Source: Thermothielavioides terrestris NRRL 8126
Lineage: Eukaryota; Ascomycota; Sordariomycetes; Sordariales; Chaetomiaceae
Direction: 5' to 3'
DNA length: 64,000 bases
Assembly (NCBI RefSeq): GCF_000226115.1
Contig: NC_016461.1
Coordinates: 1,240,001 to 1,304,000, forward strand
The notes under the pieces are model-generated. The model was not told where the DNA came from. It saw nothing but the letters and a program-made list of their open reading frames with translations, and made no database searches. Below, one piece after another: positions 1-10,651 of the stretch. How positions within the stretch are numbered: position 1 is the stretch's first letter; every line of letters starts with the position of its first letter. A program made the position numbers and the translations under genes.

Positions 1-461
1 GCAGCTCGATGCGAAACCAACCGACCTGTTTGGCGCAGTAAGCGACCTCATTGCCCTTCCAGGTTGTGCGAGGGGGAAAAAAGAAACCCATGGCCGCAGC
101 TTGAACGCAACCATCGGCGACTCAAGCAGGTGACCCGAGTCTGCCTAAGAAGGCGACATCAGTCCGCCCGCCCGAGTGCAGGCAGATAGATGAATGTCCT
201 CGTTCGCAGTCTGCCCGAGTCCACCACTTCCCTGGCGTTCGCAGATCCGCGCGGCAGCCTAGGTCGCAGATCCGGCGAGCCGCAGGCAGTGAGAGAAGCC
301 CGGTTTCTTTAAATGCCGTGAACCGTCAGCGAACCCCTCTTCGTCGTGCCACCCGACGATCACAACCCGTCATCGTTGGCCTGCGATCTGGTCCGCTGGC
401 CGCCGTCATTTTGTCTCGGATGCATTCTCTGTGACTATGAGACTCTTCCTCTACCGTCGCC
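1..461 (+). promoter_or_regulatory. Upstream region of the DUF7514-like gene
   Basis: No credible coding exon is seen here. The stretch carries C-rich pyrimidine runs and leads directly to the ATG at 462 in the context gtcgccATGacc, so it is most likely promoter and 5' leader. No clear TATA box was found. The window edge may cut a neighbouring gene, but nothing coding is visible. Confidence 0.4.
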
Positions 462-2778
462 ATGACCACCGCAGCAGGCGAAACCAAAGATGGCACGGCA
501 TATTACGGTTACCTGTTCACCAAAGCGAAGCCAATCCCGCTTGCGACGCCCGTGCTTGATGCCCTCCTGAGAGCCATTGCCCTGCATATTGTTCGTCGCG
601 AACCCGAGCAACCGCCGCCTTGCTGTGTGCTAACGCAGTCTCGAGCAAAACGAAATCGGTGACAAAAATGAGAAGCACCTGACCCCGGCGAAGCTCGCTG
701 CATTCTACAAAACCGCTGGGCATGACTGGGACTGTGAGTTATTGATTCCCTGGTGTTGTTCAACCCCCTGTTGCTGGAGCGCCGCTGACCCCCAGCCCCG
801 TCTAGCATTCTTTGTTGAAATGCCCCATCTGGCCATTTCCACGGTCTACTCTGGCTTGGGCTGCCAACATTGGCTCCTTCCGAGCGATGACGACTTCGCG
901 CCGCCGTCCATCCCTGCACTGACGCTGAAGGGATTTGTGCAATGGCAGACGATCCAGACCTTGCTGGGACCCCAGACTCAAGTGCCCGTGTTGCAGTTTG
1001 CCGCCGCCCACTGGGCATTGAAGCATCCCGACACTGGCGAGCCGCTGCCTGTTGACCTTCCGAAGGAGGCTTTCCCATCCGAAGCCGACCCTGATACGGA
1101 TCACTGGCACCAGGAATGTGCACGGAGGGCCCGTCTCAAGGCGACCGAAGGCGACCCACCTGAGCCGCCCAAGGAGCCGCCGAAACCCGACTTCACGGAC
1201 CGCAAGGTCCCTTACAGCCATGTCCGGATAAACCCGACAGCGCCGCGCGATTACTTTGCGGCGCGCCCCGTAAACGTCGCCTACGTGCACGTCGCATCCC
1301 CGCGTCCGACATCGGCAGGGAGATCTCCCGAGCGGGAACGGGCGAGAGATCGAGAGCATTACGGACGCCGCCGAGCCCCTCCGGCAGACGACACCGCCCA
1401 ACGTCGCCGCAGCTTCTCTGATTACCCGCATTCACCGCACGAGGCGCGCCCCGTACGAGCTCCGCACCTCGTGCCTGAGCGCGACCCGCATCGACGCCGA
1501 CACAGTCAGCCTCGGCACTACAGCAGCACGTCGGATTCGGACAGCATTTCGATTAGCCCCCGGACTACCCCAAGGCGAACCCAGCGCTCAAACGAGCCGC
1601 CTCCGATTTCAGTCCGCCGTGTTCACGCGGGCAGCCCCGAAGAATCGCCGCGGGTCGTGCGGGCGAACATGCCTCCGCCTCCGATGCCACCGTCACACGT
1701 CCACTCGCCACGTCCGTCTAACGGCGTTCGCCCCGGCCCCCGAGACGACGATGGCAAGCGGCGAAGTGCCCTCTTCGATCTGAAGGAGAAGCTCTCCAGC
1801 TTCATCAATCCAGGTGTGAGTGGCGAGAGAGCACGGAGCATGAGCGACTCCCGTGGTAGACGGGACGGGCTGGGTGGCTCAACGAGGGTATCGAGGGAGG
1901 ACGTACTGCCCAACTCCAGATTAAGCCGGTCATGGTCCGAAATTGATACGGACGACTCAGACTCGGAGGACGAGCGACGGAGGCGGAGTCGGGGGCATTC
2001 GCGCGAGCGAAAAGGACTTCCGAGGGATCGGGACAAGGAACGGGAGCGAGAAAGAGACAGGGACCGCGACCGCGACCGCGACCGGGAGAGGGAACGAGAG
2101 CGACAGCGAGTCTCCCACGACCGGGATCGAAACCGGGACCGGGATAGGGAGTGGGAAAGAGACCGCGAGCGAGGCCGGGGCCGGCCGATGCGAGAGCGCG
2201 AGCGGCCGCACAGCGACAGCGACCACGACCGCGAAAGACGGGAGCGCGACAGAGAACGAGACCGTCTCGTCCCCAGCCCAAGCCCCGCCGCGGCGGCGGC
2301 CGCCGCCGCCCTGCATCGCGACAGACGCCGTGGCAATTCAGATGAGGATGTCACCCCGCGTAGCTGGTCCCGCGGACCCTACCCTTCTGGTGACGCGGAC
2401 CCCGGCCGCCGGCGCACGAGCAGCCACGCCGATCTTGACCGCCTTGCTCGTCGGCGCGACTGGGACCGCGAGTGGGACCGCGACCGCGATCGGGACCGAG
2501 ATCGGGAGAGGGATAGGGATAGGGACTTTCGAGACCGAGACCGAGACCGCGTTCGTGACAGGGACCGGGACCGGGACCGGGAGAGGTTCAGGGACGATGG
2601 CGAGCGGTGGAGAAAGGAGGAAAATTTACCTCGAGAGAGGGAGCGTGAGCGTGAGCGTGAGCGTGACCGGGACCGGGACAGAGGCAAGGAACGGGAGAGA
2701 ATGTCCAGCCCTGCCATGTCCGGGGTCACGGGGGTCGGTGGGAGGATGTACCCTGAGACACCATGGACGAGGGACTGA
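462..2778 (+). CDS. DUF7514-like protein with long Arg-Asp/Arg-Glu repeat tail
   Basis: Three exons, 462-590, 646-733 and 806-2778, join in frame to give 729 residues. The joined N-terminus, about residues 10-150 (LFTKAKPIPLATPVLDALLR, LTPAKLAAFYKTAGHDWD, then LGCQHWLLPSDDDFAPPSIP and LKGFVQWQTIQTLLGP), resembles the fungal DUF7514 domain; this family call is from memory. The rest is disordered: Pro/Ser/Arg-rich, then from about 2030 to 2700 dense RD/RE/ER dipeptides with an Ala run near 2290. Such tails resemble those of splicing-associated RD/RS proteins, so a nuclear RNA-related role is possible but inferred. Intron 1 uses gttcgt...tctcgag and intron 2 gtgagt...gctgac...tctag. The intron 1 acceptor was chosen because it alone keeps the domain in frame. 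Confidence 0.72.
2030..2700 (+). repeat. Arg-Asp/Glu codon repeat tract
   Basis: Imperfect GA/CG-rich hexamer repeats (CGN-GAN codons) encode long RD, RE and ER runs in the plus frame. The repeat has almost no stops in any frame. On the opposite strand it reads as Ser-Arg runs, which produces long spurious open frames there. Confidence 0.9.
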
Positions 2779-5700
2779 GAAAACTCGCGCCGGCGTTATT
2801 ACGGGGAGATGCACATCGACAGCGAGGCTAGAAAGCAATGGGCCCTGCTCTCCGCGCCACACTCGCACCAACCGGCAAGTTTCTGGGGAAGGGGTTGAGG
2901 CAGGGTCAAAAGATCATGATGTCACGACGCAATGATGATGATGATGATGATGGAATTCATAGGCACACTTGGGAAATGATTTTGATTCTGCCCGGCGTTA
3001 TACAAGGCACGTTGCGGAAGGGCATATGTAGAGCGGTTACTTCGGTTGCAATCGAACGACCTTGTCCAACTCACCGAAACGAGAGGCGCGGCTGTTGACG
3101 TGATGGTGATGGTTTGACGACCAAGTTGGTCACTTCCTCCAAGCTCCAGAGGCCCGGGGAGGAGGCAGACCTCCTACGATACTCAGATCCACAAGGCCCT
3201 AGCTACCTACCTTACGCGGGAGCTCACTCACCTGAGCGGGCAGCGAGACTTGGAGGCCGCAGCACATTTTGGAGACGACCCACGGCCCACGACCCGCTTT
3301 CACGAGTGGCTGTGTCCCTGTGCCGGTTTGCGATTGCGCGTCACTGGCCAGTTCCGGGGGACAGAAGCACTGAAGCGGAGTGTCTGCATGCGTATCCTCG
3401 CCTCGTGGGTTGAGCATCCGGGATGGAAGTTGCCACTTTTGCGTCTCCATGACCACGGCGTGAGGCCCGCTCCATGGACGATGAGGGCGGCGGCGGAAGC
3501 GAAGGCGGAGGCGTCATTTCCTCGGACAACGATCTGCGTGTGAACATACAGATGGCGATGATGCGGGGAAGGGGAGGGAAGGGGGGGGGGAGGGAGAAGG
3601 GAAGGAAGGGGGGCCCTTCCGCCGTCCCTGCTCGATCGGCAGGCAGGTAACCAGGAAGCCGCATGACAGTCCGCAGCAGACAAACGTGCCAAATCCGCCC
3701 GTGTTGTAGTGAACCGACGTCCGGGCCAGCAAAACCGGCCGGGTCTGGCAAGGGTAGCTGGGCAAGCAGTGAGCATGGGGGGGAGGAGGAGGAAGCTCTG
3801 CTCGTCGGGTTCGCGGGAATGGCTTGCGTTTGCGGCGCCACAGCCGCAGCGGGCGTGTAAAGCGTCCTGGCAGCTGCGCTGCACGATTTAGGCAAGCAGA
3901 TAGCGCACCGCCGTCATGTCCTTCCTTCCGCGGGTCCGCGGGTCGTCTGGCAGGGCCGGGGGCGGCCGATGGAAGCGGCCGGAGGAGCTCCCTCTCATCT
4001 GGCATCTGACCGAATCCACTGCCCGGTGGTAAGCGCGTGTTGCGATTGCCAGCACCAGAGCTCCAATCGACGTGCCCGATGGCCCGACGCGGGAAGCGGG
4101 GATTTGATTGCAGGGTGACAATAGCCCATTTCCAGGGGCTGCCGACGTGGGGATGGAGGTTCCGGCGGTCAGCGTGAATGCTTTTGCGACGAGGGCCGGT
4201 CGGTGTCTGTCGGGACTCGGAATCAGGATATGCCTTGGCCCGGGCTCCCGTCCGCCGGTCCGGCCCCGCTAAAAATTGCACTAGGCACTCAGTGGACCGG
4301 AGCACTACGGCGGTGACAACGATCCTCCAACCAGTCCATACTGTGGTACTGTATCTATCCACCTTACATTCGTCCCAACGAACCGGCAGGGAAACAGGGA
4401 GGCAGGCAAACAACAAACCGAGCGTGCGGCGCAAGCATGCGTTTCTCGGGCGCAGCAAGTTGGTTACTAAACTTGTTGCATGTTTGGCATGCCGTGTGCG
4501 TGCGTCGTGTTGCGCAGTAGGCGCCCGTGGCTGGGACGGCAAGCACGCTGCGTTTGTTTCCTTGATTCGCCGATGCAAACTGGATGGAGTAACCACCGCG
4601 CTCGGCTGCCGCTGTTGGAGGGGCGGGCCGCCGTGGACGAGGCCACGGCCGATGGATGCGCCAAACCGCGCCGTAACACACTGATTGGACGGCAGCCAGG
4701 TACGCGCCCATGCACGCCGCCTGTCCCGCCATATTAATTGACCGTCCAAGTTGTCGGGCTGCACGCTTGCGAACCAGCGACAAGTGACCACCGAAGGATT
4801 CAGCTAGGGGAGCGGCCCGCAGAGGTGGCCGGCTGGCGGGCGTCGAAGACCGGCAAGATTCAGCGCGGAGGCGGAGGAAGATGCAGTAGGTCAGTCAAGC
4901 AGTGATTGTCTGGCGGGCAGGCTGCGTCCATGGGATCTTGGTGGGCCGCTGCTAGCTGGCCGCTTGTGCCACGGTCGGTTTCTGGAAGTTCCTCGTGGGC
5001 ATGGTTGGTCGAGGCCGCGGAAGATCAAACTCGGTGCTTGGGAAGCGATTCTCGGCCGGGACGGCGCCCGACCCCGTCAGTGGCTGAAAAAGCAAGGTTT
5101 CTGTGGAGGGCGGCGCCGGCCGGCCGGCGGCCGGCCAGCGCGGCCTTACGGATTACGTCCGCTTGTTTCCCCACGCGCAGAAGCGAGGGTAAGACGGAGA
5201 GTTAGCTAAGCGGGCCGTGTTTTGAAACGGTGTGTTCTCCTCGGGCGTGATTGGCTCGGCGGAAGCTTGCTTCACGAGCAACTTTGGAATCATTGCTCAT
5301 GCAGATCATAGGGGCTGCTTTTGATGTGAAGTGCGAGGTTATCCGTTGGTTACCTTACCTCAACTGACCCGGGGCAGTACATTACAGTACGTTACGCAAT
5401 ATTTAACGCTAACTAGGTAATTTAGGTATTGACAAATCAAAGGGAGCAGAACCGCAGCAGGCAACTTTCTGAAGGTTCGCTTATTGAAAGGCAATATAGG
5501 TAATTACGATAGGTTCAGTACTGTGCAGTAGTGTAATCCGTAGAAGGCCTCAGATCCGCCCAGTGTAGGTAAATTATGGCACAACACCAACTTCTGTACC
5601 TACCTTGGCATACAGTTGCGTCTACACTAGTAGGGACCTGCAGCAGAGATATCGAGAGCCAAACCACCTCATACGGGTGCAGTGCAGAGTCGGCCTGGGT

Positions 5701-6744
5701 GGGCCGACTCGATTGACAGGATGCCAGATCTCCCGAGAAAATGCAGGCGGCAGCGTTATCCCTGAAGCCACCAACACCCACACTGCAGCGTGCTTGGAGG
5801 GATACTGTGTCCATTCAGCTCAGGCCCCACAACAGGGGGCCAGCCATCCAAGACCAGGAATCCAGTCAAATGATCAGGCACAAGGTCACCTGCGGCATGC
5901 TCTGCTCAACAGTGCTCATCCTAACAATGGATTACTCCACTACTAGTGTACGGATTACTGTGAACAGGAACGTGCCGGGTTAGGTCCTCCTGTCCTCCCT
6001 TCGGTAACTGAGGGTAGCGCCGGGTTTTCTTCGTTGTGGCTCCGTCTTACGAGCTTCGGGGCTCCGTCCGTCCCAGGCCCGACCTCGTGCCTGGCCAGCC
6101 AGTCCATGCCAATCTCGACAGGATCGATCGCTTCGCAATAACGTGACAGAAACCGCCCGCTTTCTGACCCAGCCGTGACCGCCCCGCCGCGACCCGACAG
6201 CCAACCCCATGGGACCAAGCCCGGTTGAAGCCACGCAAGAGCCTTCTTCCTGCGTTCCAGTGCACAAATACAAGAAGACCCCCAATTACCGCCGGGCCCG
6301 TGGACCCCAAATTTCCACTTTCTTCTGCTCCGCCGTGAAATCAGGTACTTGCCTGTCCACGACTACAACCGCGCGCCCCCATCCATCCCGCCTGCCTGTC
6401 CTCGGCGCCGATCCCCGAGACAGTCGCAAACGGACACACGCGTTGCCTTACCAGTGCCTATTGTGTACATCCAATATCTTCCTGACCAAACCCACCAAAA
6501 AGAGAAGTCACACCACGGAGCCTGATCGCCTTCCCCGTTACCAGACCCAGGCATCCTCCACTTCCATTCGACCGCAGCGGACACTCCCTAGCACCCTTCT
6601 CGGAGCATAAGCGGCCTTCACAGCGCTGCCGTGCCTGGTAACTTCTTCCACATTGACAAGCGGCCATTCCCGCCCTGGCAGGCTTGCACCGACGTGGCTG
6701 GGCGACTCGCTTGAGCGAATCGTGGTGGTGACAACGCCGTCAAG
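2779..6744. other. Long gene-poor region
   Basis: Nearly 4 kb with no convincing gene. It holds the (ATG)7 repeat, a purine tract of about 49 nt (3565-3613), an AT-richer island at about 5310-5560 with CAGTAC motifs, and CT-rich sequence from about 6340 that probably belongs to the 5' leader of the gene at 6745. The longest open frame (minus strand, 3514-4791) has low-complexity, Arg/Pro-rich, non-domain-like sequence and was not called. Confidence 0.5.
2932..2952 (+). repeat. (ATG)7 trinucleotide microsatellite
   Basis: Seven tandem ATG units lie just downstream of the RD-repeat gene, in non-coding sequence. The tract contains C-box-like TGATGA strings, but no D box or closing stem accompanies them. 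Confidence 0.9.
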
Positions 6745-7776
6745 ATGAAGGGGCGTCCCGTCGAGCAGCTCGTTTACGAGTACATGTTCCCCAAACCTCG
6801 GCAGTCGGACCCGCAGAACTTTCAAGCCCTTCTCCAGCGGTATCTCATCCTTGAGGTCCGGCAGGAGACGCATTCATTCTACGGCCACCTGGACACCCCG
6901 GAGGCCAAGTACCCGGGGCTTGACTACACGCACCCGATCCACCGCATTCGCCTCAGCCGGTTCCCGTGGCATCGCCGCCTCTTCCGCGCCTTTGACGGCT
7001 TGCGCCTAACCCATGCCGAGATCTCGAATCTGACAAAGTGGGAAGGAACAAAGTGGGCCAAGGAGCGGTTCGAGCGCGAGCAGGGGATCAAGATCCGAGA
7101 CACCACAGCCGATGGGCTTCCGAACTACGCTGACCCCAACGACCCCTACTCGGCACAGGCCCTTGGCGCACGCTCAGCGGGGACAGAGGACCCTGTAGCA
7201 GCTGAGGAAGGGAACGAGGAAGAGGACGAGAACGAGGACGTAGAGGAGGAGGAGAGCGACGAAGAGCTGGAAAGCGTTGGGGAGGACTTGAACGAGCGGC
7301 TTCGCCAGCGCGTCGCCATGCGGAACATATCGGGAGACCACTCGATGCCGCTCGACGAAGAATGGGAAAACTGGCTGAAGCACGCCATAGAGTCTGGAGA
7401 GCTGCCCCACGTGGCAGATCAGATTGCGCGGTTCCCGGGCCCGCATAACACGCTCACCGCCGACGACATCTTCCCGCCGCGGATGATGGCCGCCGCCAGA
7501 GCCGGCCACTGGGAAGAAATCCCGGACTTCCTTCACGACATGATTCGGCAGGCCCTCGAGTCTGGCCGGAGGCCGGCCCAGACATCAACAATCACGGGGT
7601 TCTCCCCGCGGCCGTCAGTCAGATACGCGGGTGCCCTGGACACCTTCAACACAGTTGCCGTTTATGCGCAGGGCCAGCAGGGCAGTCGTCCGGAGTTTCG
7701 GCCGCCAGAAGCCATCGGTCGTCGTGCAGAACAGTCTGGGAACCGACCTCAGCAGACGGCACAGCCAGGTGCATGA
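6745..7776 (+). CDS. Conserved fungal protein of unknown function, acidic
   Basis: Single-exon frame of 343 residues starting in the context gtcaagATGaag. Residues 1-125 are well-ordered and rich in aromatics and Trp (KGRPVEQLVYEYMF, HPIHRIRLSRFPWHRRLFRA, LTKWEGTKWAKERFEREQGI), which looks like a conserved globular domain seen in uncharacterised filamentous fungal proteins. Residues about 145-185 form an acidic Glu/Asp tract. A helical segment follows (MPLDEEWENWLKHAIESGE) and then a low-complexity Gln/Pro tail. There is no signal peptide or membrane segment. The acidic tract suggests a nuclear or chromatin setting, but that is only inference; no function is assigned. Confidence 0.75.
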   Translation: MKGRPVEQLVYEYMFPKPRQSDPQNFQALLQRYLILEVRQETHSFYGHLDTPEAKYPGLDYTHPIHRIRLSRFPWHRRLFRAFDGLRLTHAEISNLTKWEGTKWAKERFEREQGIKIRDTTADGLPNYADPNDPYSAQALGARSAGTEDPVAAEEGNEEEDENEDVEEEESDEELESVGEDLNERLRQRVAMRNISGDHSMPLDEEWENWLKHAIESGELPHVADQIARFPGPHNTLTADDIFPPRMMAAARAGHWEEIPDFLHDMIRQALESGRRPAQTSTITGFSPRPSVRYAGALDTFNTVAVYAQGQQGSRPEFRPPEAIGRRAEQSGNRPQQTAQPGA

Positions 7777-9363
7777 GCTCCTAGCGAGGGGACTGCAGCA
7801 TTACATTCGTGGGCTGCTTCGCCTTGGGCGGCAAGCCTGCGATTTACCTCAGGTCTATCAGAACGCCTTGGTTTTTTTGTTATTCTGTTATGGACTGGAT
7901 CCAGCTTCGCAACTAGCCATCGCTATATCTACATGGCCCACTGGGATTGGGGAGGAGGGAAGCAGGAGCCCGATAGATGCCCGGGGCATGGATCGGCCTG
8001 ACCGACTCTCCCGGATTTGAGGAGGCGTTGACAACCAGGGGTCACATGGCTCGATACGCAAGGGGTTTACAGTCAATCCCAGGTGGAACTGGCGCGGTTA
8101 CCTCATTCGGGGCTGCGAGGGAGCGAAAGGGAGGATACCACGGGACTGGACCGGTACTGGGCTTGGGTTCTTTCGAATGGTACATGGACAAAGAAACTAT
8201 TGAAACAACGCGTATGATTTCGTCAACCTGAGTCTGGAGCCTTTTCTTCCTCCGGTAGTAGCAAGTGATTCGGTCATGCTAGATGCACCACAGCCGTGTC
8301 TGTCACTGACTGGAAAGCCCTCGTTTGGCAGGTACCCCAGAAGCAGCGTCGCTGGTGATGACGGGCAACGATCATCCGGACTATCCCGATTGTGATACTG
8401 AAAGTCTTACGGCGAGCAACACTCAGGCGACACTGACTCCTTCTATGGCGGCCGGGCGCTGACCTGCCGATCGTCAAGTGCCTGATCCCCGCCCGTCGCA
8501 TGCAGCTAGTGAGTTATTCCGTCTCTCATTACTTGTAGGAGTCCTCTCTCCGCCGCTCTGAATTCCGTGAAATTCCCGTTATTGCAGTTGAAGACCTGCC
8601 GCTCGGCAGGTAAACCCAGAAGCCTGTTTTCGGTTGGCCTGCTTGTCAATCATACCTAGATCTGACTCGACACAGCGGAAAGGAAACCCACTCCGCGTTG
8701 CCGTCCTTCTACGGAGGAAATCACCGCTCTAGCTGGTGGGGAGGAGCCCTGGAACCCGATGCCGCTGCCGTGGTATCACTGAGTGTTGCCTTTGCCGGGG
8801 CTTTGGGAATGGCGCAGTATCATAGTCAGGGCCGGTAGTTGAGCCGTGATTCCTCGACCAGGTTGGCTGGAGGCGGTTGTGGAAGGATCGAAGGCCCAAG
8901 ATTCAAAGACTAAGAGGGACCGGAAGATGTGGTCGCTCACAAGGAAGCACGATGATGCAGAACCACATGACACTGACAAGGACGAGAAACGACCTCAGCC
9001 GCTCTGCCATGGCCAAACCCGCCTCTAATTCGGTAATGTACACCTGTACATGTAGAGCCTTGACATGAGCCTAAACGGGTAAGGAAATTCTCTATGCCGT
9101 GGTTGCTGACGTGTGCGCAATAATACACCATGCCTGCACGTCTGCGGGACCGTCTCCCGCGTTTTCCGCAGCGAGACCGACCCTGCAGACGCAGACATGC
9201 TCTCCCCACATCGCCCTTCCGTGGCTTTGGGGCGTCGTTCGTTTGGCCTCTCCCACCCTTTGGTCGTCGGCATCCGAGGGCGATGCCGAGTCCAATCCAG
9301 TTGGCCACGCAGACTCTGTCTTGCTCCAGTTTGTTGGCTCCCCAGCCTCGGTCACGGCCGTGC
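7777..9363. other. Convergent intergenic region
   Basis: This 1.6 kb lies between two convergent genes and should contain both 3' UTRs. Small open frames are present on both strands, but none has coding-like composition. A TGATGA at 8356-8361 followed by CTGA at 8398 was considered as a C/D snoRNA and dropped, because the boxes are only about 40 nt apart with no closing stem. Confidence 0.4.
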
Positions 9364-9973
9364 TTATTCCTTGAGCTTCATCAGCGCCTCGAAGTAGGCT
9401 TCGAGATCAAAGTCCGGGGACATTGGGTCTTGGTCCACTGGATGTCGGTCAGCAAATGCGCCCCCAAGTCAAGGCTATAGAAGTAGAGAAATAGAGGACC
9501 GAGGGATAACTCACGCCCTGTCGTGGCGGACGCGCTGGGGGTAGCAGGTTGCTTTGACTTGGCGTAGGCCTCCTTGGCCTTGTTTATTAATTCCTGCTTG
9601 TGCTCATACTCGCGCTGTGCCGCGGCCGCCTTCTGCGATGCGGTGATAGACCGCTGGTGGTAGAAGCCGTAAAAGATGCCCAGGCCGAGGGCGGAATACC
9701 GGAGGACCTGTGCAAGCGCACAGTTAGCGGATTTGATCCCCAGCTACAGCCGTTGGGCAATTGTCCCGCAAAGCGCAATCCGCAACACCTCCGCCGCCCG
9801 GCTTTCTTCTCGACCAGTCCTCCCAGCCGGTTGGGATTTACGCGCACAAGCAAACTCGCGCTTGCACGCTGCTCTCGCGGACGGCCGCCACTGAAGCCTG
9901 AAGGCAAGGGCTGCGGTAGTGTCGGTGCTTGGGGATGCGTGGCACTCACGTTGACACCGGACTTGGACGACAT
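9364..9973 (-). CDS. ATP21: Mitochondrial F1Fo-ATP synthase subunit e
   Basis: Three minus-strand exons, 9950-9973, 9515-9707 and 9364-9437, give a 96-residue protein beginning MSSKSGVN-VLRYSALGLGIFYGFYHQ. The N-terminal hydrophobic helix with the GxxxG motif (GIFYG), followed by a charged coiled-coil stretch (SQKAAAAQREYEHKQELINK), is the hallmark of subunit e (yeast Tim11/Atp21). That subunit sits in the inner membrane and supports ATP synthase dimerisation and cristae shape. The acidic C-terminus is MSPDFDLEAYFEALMKLKE. The first coding exon is only 24 nt, followed by a 242-nt intron. It is divergent from the dynein intermediate-chain gene, sharing about 680 nt of upstream sequence. Length and motif fit the family well. 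Confidence 0.93.
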
Positions 9974-10651
9974 TGCGACTGATGCGATCTGGTTCCCGCG
10001 ACTGCTCGCGTCTCGGTTCCGGGGGATTGACTCGTCGGGTTCAGAGAGCGGCAATTGGCGGTCTCAATGGGCCCCGTGGCTTGTCGTCGGTCGCCAGTGG
10101 ATTGCGCTCCGGTTCGGTCTGTGGGTGATTGCGAGCTTCAGTTTTGATCGGGAGCTCGGGAAATGTCGCGGTTTTTGCTGACCCACTGTGCAGTCCACGT
10201 TCTGTACTTGTAAGTAACCCGTCCCGTACCTCCGTATCAAACGTACCCAAAGCTACTGAGCTAACGTCACGCCACCGGCGTGAACCGTGAACATAACGGG
10301 CGCACTTACACTACTGAAGGAGGGCGGGTCCATGCACCTGGCTGACCACTCAAAGTCGCGATTTGACGCGGGTGGAAGTTGAAGGGGGAGACAAACGGCC
10401 AAAGGAACGAACGCACCGTTGTCGCATTGGATGTACGGAATACGCATGCCGACATCTCAAGGCGCATTGTGTACTGACCTTTTTGGCGACTTACATCATT
10501 TCGAGACGCGGCGACAGACCAGTCCAGAACTCCGCGATTGCGAACGACTGCGAGGCTGCACGTCTCGAGGCCCGTTGATCCTTGCAACCGCAATTTGCGA
10601 CACAGATACCGCTGGGCTGACGCCTGAAGATGGGCTTGGTGATCTTGCAGA
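9974..10651. promoter_or_regulatory. Shared divergent promoter, ATP synthase e / dynein IC
   Basis: The 678 nt between two ATGs pointing away from each other presumably hold both promoters. There are many small open frames but no coding signal and no clear TATA box. Confidence 0.5.

Noticed and set aside
1623..2354. Minus-strand Ser-Arg-rich frame of 243 codons
   Set aside because: It is the complement of the RD-codon repeat of the plus-strand gene and has no start context or non-repeat domain.
2910..2960. Many TGATGA strings
   Set aside because: They belong to the (ATG)n microsatellite and no D box follows.
8355..8401. TGATGA followed by CTGA, possible C/D snoRNA
   Set aside because: Boxes only about 40 nt apart and no complementary flanks.
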